Below are positions 59,782-64,000 of a DNA stretch of 64,000 nucleotides, piece after piece. The stretch lies in NCBI RefSeq assembly GCF_041261205.1, contig NZ_JBGCCH010000001.1, forward strand, positions 682,001 to 746,000. Reading direction: 5' to 3'. Position 1 is the first letter of the stretch, and each line of letters opens with the position of its first letter. Source of the DNA: Catenulispora sp. MAP5-51 (GTDB taxonomy: Bacteria > Actinomycetota > Actinomycetes > Streptomycetales > Catenulisporaceae). The notes under the pieces are model-generated. The model was not told where the DNA came from, did no database searches, and saw only the letters and a list, made by a program, of their open reading frames with translations. A program made the position numbers and the translations under genes.

Positions 59782-60516
59782 CTAGCTGCAATCCCAGAAG
59801 AAGGCGCCTTCCCGGTCGTCGGCCGACAGGAACAAGAACCCGTATCCCCCGCCGAAGTTCAGCGCGTAGGGTTCGCCGTCCCACCCCTCGCCGTCTTCCA
59901 GCTGTAAGAAGAAGTCCCAGCTGCCGTCCAACGGCAGCGGAAGATGCGCCTGCGGGTAGTGCGCACGGCCCCCGACGAAGCTGCACGGGTATTCGCAGCT
60001 CTCCGGCAGCTGTCCGGGCGCGCCGAGGCGGAACGCGTCGTCGTAGGCGATGTCCGCGTCCAGGGCGGCCTCCTGCACCGGGGCGAGCGCGACCTGTTCC
60101 CCGGCCAGCTCGACCGGCACGAACTCGTTCCAGCTCCGGCCCCGGGTGCACAGCGTCGGTCCGGTCGCGGCGGCGCTCACCTCCAGGCCGGCCGGCAGGC
60201 GCCCGTCCGGCTGGATGAGCAGCGCGTTGTGGCCGCTGAAGGGTTCGGCGGTGGCGGCGTCGCCGTCCTCGTCGGTGATGAACAGGTACGCCAGGCGCAC
60301 CGTGTCGCCGGGGATGCGGAACTGGCCGATGAAACGCATCGGCTCGCCGGACTCGCGGTCCAGCGGCCAGGCCGGCTCGGCGAGCCAGACCGGCTGCCCG
60401 CCGAGCTTCGTGTCCGGGGTCGTGATCGGCGCCGGGCTCGGCGTCGTCGCGATCGCCAGACGCGGTGTGACGCCCGCTCCGTAGGGCCCTGCTCCGCTGT
60501 TCCTCGTCTGCAACAC
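59782..60516 (-). CDS. YwqG/DUF1963-family protein
   Basis: A 244-residue soluble protein. LGGQPVWLAEPAWPLDRESG and MRFIGQFRIPGDTV are the conserved first segments of the YwqG family, and the last third ends FFWDCS with LFLSADDREGAFF. The start is a GTG at 60516. The family is linked to polymorphic-toxin immunity in some bacteria (the SUKH-like group), but nothing here shows a toxin partner. Confidence 0.78.
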   Translation of the reverse strand: MLQTRNSGAGPYGAGVTPRLAIATTPSPAPITTPDTKLGGQPVWLAEPAWPLDRESGEPMRFIGQFRIPGDTVRLAYLFITDEDGDAATAEPFSGHNALLIQPDGRLPAGLEVSAAATGPTLCTRGRSWNEFVPVELAGEQVALAPVQEAALDADIAYDDAFRLGAPGQLPESCEYPCSFVGGRAHYPQAHLPLPLDGSWDFFLQLEDGEGWDGEPYALNFGGGYGFLFLSADDREGAFFWDCS

Positions 60517-60656
60517 AGCACGCGACCCTAGCCCAGCGTCCTAGGGCGGGGTGGCGACACGGCGAGCACGCCATGTACGCCACCCCTCCGGATCATGCCG
60601 CCGCGATCACCGGGCCGCCACAGCCCGCCGCCACAGCGCCGCCACGGCCCGCCGCC

Positions 60657-61670
60657 TCAGCCCGCCGCCCCCTGACTGAACGCCGCGTCGAACGAGGCCC
60701 GCGGCGGCTCGATCGCGGCCAGCCCGCGCACGAACCCCAACGCCTCGGGCGCCCCGACCAGCCGGTCCATCCCCGCGTCCTCCCACTCCACGCTGATCGG
60801 CCCCTCGTAGCCGATCGCGTTGAGCATCCGGAACACAGCCTCCCACGGCACGTCCCCGTGCCCGGTCGACACGAAGTCCCAGCCGCGCCGCGGATCGCCC
60901 CACGGCAGGTGCGACCCGAGCCGGCCGTTGCGGCCGTTCAGCCGCCGGACCGCGTCCTTGCAGTCCACGTGGTAGATCCGCTCCCGGAAGTCGTACAGGA
61001 ACCCCGGAGCATCAAGGTCCTGCCACACGAAGTGGCTCGGGTCGAAGTTCAGCCCGAACGCCGGCCGGTGGTCGACCGCCTCCAGCGCGCGCACCGTCGA
61101 CCAGTAGTCGTAGGCGATCTCGCTGGGATGCACCTCGTGCGCGAACCGCACCCCGACCGAGTCGAACACGTCGAGGATCGGATGGAAGCGCCGCGCGAAC
61201 TCGGCGTATCCGGCCTCGACGACGTCGGCGGAGACCGGCGGGAACATCGCCAGCAGGTGCCAGATCGGCGACCCGGTGAACCCGATGACGGTGCGCACCC
61301 CGAGTTCGGCCGCGGCCCGAGCGGTGTCGGCCAGCTCGGCGGCGGCGCGCGTCCGGACGCCTTCGGCCTCGCCGTCGCCCCAGATCCGGACGGGGAGGAT
61401 GTCCTGATGCCGGCCGTCGATGATCGCGTCGCACACCGCCTGCCCGACCAGGTGCGTGGAGATCGCGTGGACCTGGAGGCCGTACTTGGCCAGCAACTCC
61501 TTGCGCCCGGCGACATATCCGGGCTCCTTCAACGCCCGGTCCACCTCGAAGTGGTCGCCCCAGCAGGCGATCTCCAAGCCGTCGTAGCCCCACTCCGAGG
61601 CCAGCCGGCAGACCTCTTCGAAAGGCAGGTCGGCCCACTGGCCGGTGAACAAGGTGATGGGCCGTGTCAT
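60657..61670 (-). CDS. Sugar phosphate isomerase/epimerase (TIM barrel)
   Basis: A 337-residue AP-endonuclease-2-type TIM-barrel protein. [20 protein letters not shown] opens the barrel, with [13 protein letters not shown]. The metal ligands are in [29 protein letters not shown] and [11 protein letters not shown], ending with [12 protein letters not shown]. Such enzymes isomerise or epimerise sugars and inositols. The start overlaps the dehydrogenase stop by 4 bp, so it follows in the sugar operon. Confidence 0.9.
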   Translation of the reverse strand: MTRPITLFTGQWADLPFEEVCRLASEWGYDGLEIACWGDHFEVDRALKEPGYVAGRKELLAKYGLQVHAISTHLVGQAVCDAIIDGRHQDILPVRIWGDGEAEGVRTRAAAELADTARAAAELGVRTVIGFTGSPIWHLLAMFPPVSADVVEAGYAEFARRFHPILDVFDSVGVRFAHEVHPSEIAYDYWSTVRALEAVDHRPAFGLNFDPSHFVWQDLDAPGFLYDFRERIYHVDCKDAVRRLNGRNGRLGSHLPWGDPRRGWDFVSTGHGDVPWEAVFRMLNAIGYEGPISVEWEDAGMDRLVGAPEALGFVRGLAAIEPPRASFDAAFSQGAAG

Positions 61671-62863
61671 AGCGCCTCCTGGGTCACGACAGTCCATGCG
61701 GACTTGTTGCGCGCACTGTCCTCGACGGCGCTGAGCACGCTTTGCACGTACAGCCCGTCGGCGAACGAGGGCACCGGCGGCTTCCCGCCGGCGATCGCCT
61801 CGATCAGGTCGCGCTTCTGGTTGACGAACGTGTGGTCGTAGCCCAGCCCGTGGCCCGGCGGCCACCACACGTCCAAATAAGGGTGCTGCGGTTCCGTGGC
61901 CAGGACGCGGGTGAAGCCCGCCTGCCCGGCATCCAGCGAGGCGTCGTGGAACTGCAGCTCGTTCATCGACTCGAAGTCGAACGCCACGCTGCCTGCCGAG
62001 CCGTTCACCTCGATCCGCATCGCGTTCTTCCGGCCCGGCGCGAAGCGCGTGGCCTCGAACGTGGCCACCGCCCCGCCCTCGCAGTCGGCGAAGAACACCG
62101 CCGCGTCGTCGACGGTGACCGGGCCGCGCTCGGTGCCGGCCGCGCCGCTGAGCCCCGAGGCGGCCGTGGCCAGCGGCCGCTCCGGCACGAAGGTGCGTGT
62201 CAGGGCACTCACTCCGGTCAGGCGACGGCCGGTCAGGAAATAGGCGAGGTCCACCAAGTGCGCGCCGAGGTCGCCGAGCGCCCCGGATCCCGCTTCCTCT
62301 TTACGGAGCCGCCACACCAGCGGGAACTCCGGATCGTTGATCCAGTCCTGCAAGTAGACGGCCCGCACGTGCCGGATCTCGCCGAGCCTGCCCTGGGCCA
62401 CCAGATCCCGCGCCAGCGCGAGCGCCGGAGTGCGCCGGTAGTTGAACCCGACCATGGACAGCACTCCGCGCGTCGCCGCCTCCTCGGCCGCCACCGCCAT
62501 CTCCCGCGCCTCGGCGAGGGTGTTGGCCAGCGGTTTCTCGCACAGCACGTGCTTGCCCGCGGCCAGCGCCGCCAGCGCGATCTCGGCGTGCAGCGCGCCG
62601 GGCGTGGTGATGTCGACGACGTCGATGTCGTCCCGCTCGACCAGCGTGCGCCAGTCGTCGGTCCAGGACTGCCAGCCCCAGGCGCGCGCCGCGCGCTCGA
62701 CGGATCCGGCGTTGCGGCCGGCGATCGCGGTCAGCTCCGGCTCCAGCGGCAGGTCGACAGCGCGTCCGACGGCCTGCCAGGCCAGGGAGTGCATCCGGCC
62801 CATGAAGCCGTGTCCGACCAGGCCGATCCGCAGGGCGGCGGGCGTGCTGCTCGTCGGACTCAC
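61667..62863 (-). CDS. Gfo/Idh/MocA-family sugar dehydrogenase
   Basis: A 398-residue NAD(P)-dependent oxidoreductase. The Rossmann motif is [16 protein letters not shown] and the conserved EKP motif is [12 protein letters not shown]. The catalytic His region is [16 protein letters not shown]. Start is a GTG at 62863 that overlaps the upstream secreted-protein stop by 4 bp. It is coupled downstream to the isomerase (4 bp). Together these would oxidise and re-shape a sugar, myo-inositol or similar compound released by the upstream secreted gene. Confidence 0.92.
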   Translation of the reverse strand: MSPTSSTPAALRIGLVGHGFMGRMHSLAWQAVGRAVDLPLEPELTAIAGRNAGSVERAARAWGWQSWTDDWRTLVERDDIDVVDITTPGALHAEIALAALAAGKHVLCEKPLANTLAEAREMAVAAEEAATRGVLSMVGFNYRRTPALALARDLVAQGRLGEIRHVRAVYLQDWINDPEFPLVWRLRKEEAGSGALGDLGAHLVDLAYFLTGRRLTGVSALTRTFVPERPLATAASGLSGAAGTERGPVTVDDAAVFFADCEGGAVATFEATRFAPGRKNAMRIEVNGSAGSVAFDFESMNELQFHDASLDAGQAGFTRVLATEPQHPYLDVWWPPGHGLGYDHTFVNQKRDLIEAIAGGKPPVPSFADGLYVQSVLSAVEDSARNKSAWTVVTQEAL

Positions 62864-64000
62864 GATCCGGCCGCCGGCATCAGCTGCGCCATGTTGAACT
62901 CGGCGACGTTCTTGTTGTCCCCGATGCCGCCTCCCCATTGCAGATAGCCGTTGCGGACGCCGGTGTCGACGTTGTTGAACATCGCGGAGATGGAGAACAC
63001 GCTGTTGGCCGTCGGCTGCACCGAGGTCAGGTCGCTCCACGGGATCGCGACTTCGTAGAGCGTGGTGTGGTCGGTGTCGTCCCGGGTGACGTGGACCTGC
63101 GCGTCGGTCACGAGTCCGGCGCCCTGCGAGGGGCTGATCCAGCGGTACAGCTGTGAGCTGGCCGGGGTGAGTGCGGCCCCGTATTCATAGTGGCCTTCCA
63201 GGGAGGCGTCGCTCGTCGCGGCCGAGGAGCCCGGCACCCCGGAGGTCGTCGAGACCTGGAGGCTGTCACCCTTCCAGATGTCCCCGCCGGTGCTGGTCTG
63301 GGAGAACGCGGCCTCGGTCATGTCGGCGGTGACGTAGAGGTTCTGAGCGTCCCAGTCGAACCACATCTTGCCCGACAGGTAGGAGTCGCCGCCGTAGGGC
63401 AGGGAGCCGTCCAACGACCCCCAGGTGCCGTCCGCGCTGGTCGAGAAGTTCACGGAGGGACCGTCCTGGACGTCGGCGACGGTCCAGGAGCTGCCCAGGC
63501 TCTTGTTCACCACGGGCAGGAAGGTGACATGCCCGCCGAGCGCCTCCGAGGACAGGCCGCCGGAGATGACGCTGCTGACGGTCAGCGGGTAGATCGTGGC
63601 GAAGCTGATGCCGGTCACCGGCACGGTCACCGTGGTCGTCGATCCGGCGGCGATGGTCGCGCTGACCGGAGCGGTTCCGGACAGGCTGCCCAGCTGCCAC
63701 TTGACCCCGGTCACCGTGGTGGGGGTGTCGGAGGGGTTGTTCAGCACGACCTGGAGCGCGCCGGCCGCCGGGCTGGTCGAGGTGATCACCGGCGTGGCCT
63801 GCTGCGGGGTGGCCCCGGAGGTCACGGTGACCGCGCTGACGGAGTCCTCCTTGTAGGGTCCTGCGGCACCGGTCAACGTGGTGCTGGCATCCAGCTCGGT
63901 CTGCGTGCCGGGGCTGGCGGCCGCCGGGATCGCGACGCTCCAGCTGGCGGTCGCCTTCTGGCCGGGGGCCAGGCTCTTCACCGATACCGGCGTGGAGGCG
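62860..64000 (-). CDS. Secreted carbohydrate-binding protein, N-terminus beyond the window
   Basis: The C-terminal 380 residues of a larger exported protein; the frame is open to the right edge. The first part (KSLAPGQKATASWSVAIPAA) is a NEW3/NPCBM-associated Ig-like domain. A second Ig-like domain follows (LQVVLNNPSDTPTTVTGVKW). The last 190 residues resemble a CBM9/DOMON-type beta-sandwich (MWFDWDAQNLYVTADMTEAA, VAIPWSDLTSVQPTANSVFS). This is the layout of large glycoside hydrolases. It is the first gene of a coupled run with the MocA-like dehydrogenase and the isomerase. The catalytic domain lies outside the window. Confidence 0.8.
   Translation of the reverse strand, partial: ASTPVSVKSLAPGQKATASWSVAIPAAASPGTQTELDASTTLTGAAGPYKEDSVSAVTVTSGATPQQATPVITSTSPAAGALQVVLNNPSDTPTTVTGVKWQLGSLSGTAPVSATIAAGSTTTVTVPVTGISFATIYPLTVSSVISGGLSSEALGGHVTFLPVVNKSLGSSWTVADVQDGPSVNFSTSADGTWGSLDGSLPYGGDSYLSGKMWFDWDAQNLYVTADMTEAAFSQTSTGGDIWKGDSLQVSTTSGVPGSSAATSDASLEGHYEYGAALTPASSQLYRWISPSQGAGLVTDAQVHVTRDDTDHTTLYEVAIPWSDLTSVQPTANSVFSISAMFNNVDTGVRNGYLQWGGGIGDNKNVAEFNMAQLMPAAGS

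Overview
The window is very GC-rich DNA of an actinomycete. Gene density is high, many genes overlap by 4 bp (ATGA or GTGA), GTG and TTG starts are common, and the gene families are typical of the group: ECF42 sigma factor, DUF5987/GMC pair, SCO6745-like protein, CPxC-zinc-finger recombinase. The overall style fits a soil filamentous actinomycete (Streptomyces or Catenulispora-like), but no rRNA or other marker fixes the genus. I see no tRNA, rRNA, CRISPR array, prophage or complete transposon.

Layout. 1-2.5 kb: end of an MFS exporter facing an FAD monooxygenase. 2.5-5.6 kb: operon of an SPFH/band-7 membrane protein, a ribbon-helix-helix regulator with an AT-hook tail, and an ABC exporter, preceded by a perfect 16-bp palindrome. 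5.6-12.4 kb: LysR/cupin pair, Lrp regulator next to a valine/leucine-type dehydrogenase that carries a 13-unit pentapeptide-repeat insert, a propeller-like protein, and a thioredoxin-reductase-like flavoprotein. 12.5-17.6 kb (minus strand): an ECF42 sigma factor followed after 12 bp by a free-standing protein resembling a C-terminal part of the RNA polymerase beta-prime subunit, then a berberine-bridge-type oxidase, a RibD/DHFR-like reductase and an SDR. 17.7-28.3 kb: a second berberine-bridge-type oxidase, an orphan membrane protein, a leaderless solute-binding protein, a DHA2 exporter, and a DUF5987/GMC oxidoreductase pair flanked by two paralogous AraC regulators. 28.4-29.4 kb: a gene-free, near-1-kb imperfect palindrome made of nested hairpins.

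29.4-39.3 kb is the biosynthetic core. On the minus strand it encodes an MFS exporter, an SgcJ/EcaC-like protein, a one-module NRPS (degenerate C, A, PCP), an SgcC4-type MIO tyrosine aminomutase, an HpaB/SgcC-type flavin hydroxylase and an acyl-CoA-dehydrogenase-fold flavoprotein. These are the beta-tyrosine-forming and 3-hydroxylating steps known from C-1027-type enediyne clusters, here with no enediyne PKS in the window. 39.5-48.5 kb adds candidate tailoring and catabolic genes: DUF2306 membrane protein, cyclase-family hydrolase, EPHN epoxide hydrolase, YCII protein, multicopper oxidase, MaoC protein, GntR regulator, intradiol (hydroxyquinol-type) dioxygenase and a two-subunit 3-oxoacid CoA-transferase.

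48.5-64 kb: a large secreted GH87-like beta-helix glycanase with CBMs, a serine beta-lactamase-fold protein coupled to a zinc-finger/degenerate serine recombinase, a secreted beta-propeller/phosphoesterase, a chimeric ABC ATPase fused to a permease C-terminus, several small conserved proteins, and a sugar operon (CBM protein, Gfo/Idh/MocA dehydrogenase, TIM-barrel isomerase) that leaves the window at its right edge.

Two sequence habits recur. Short tandem repeats that span or abut stop codons occur at several gene ends (SPFH, Lrp, cyclase, GntR/dioxygenase, SCO6745-like, NRPS/aminomutase, phosphoesterase). In-frame tandem repeats add low-complexity segments inside several enzymes.
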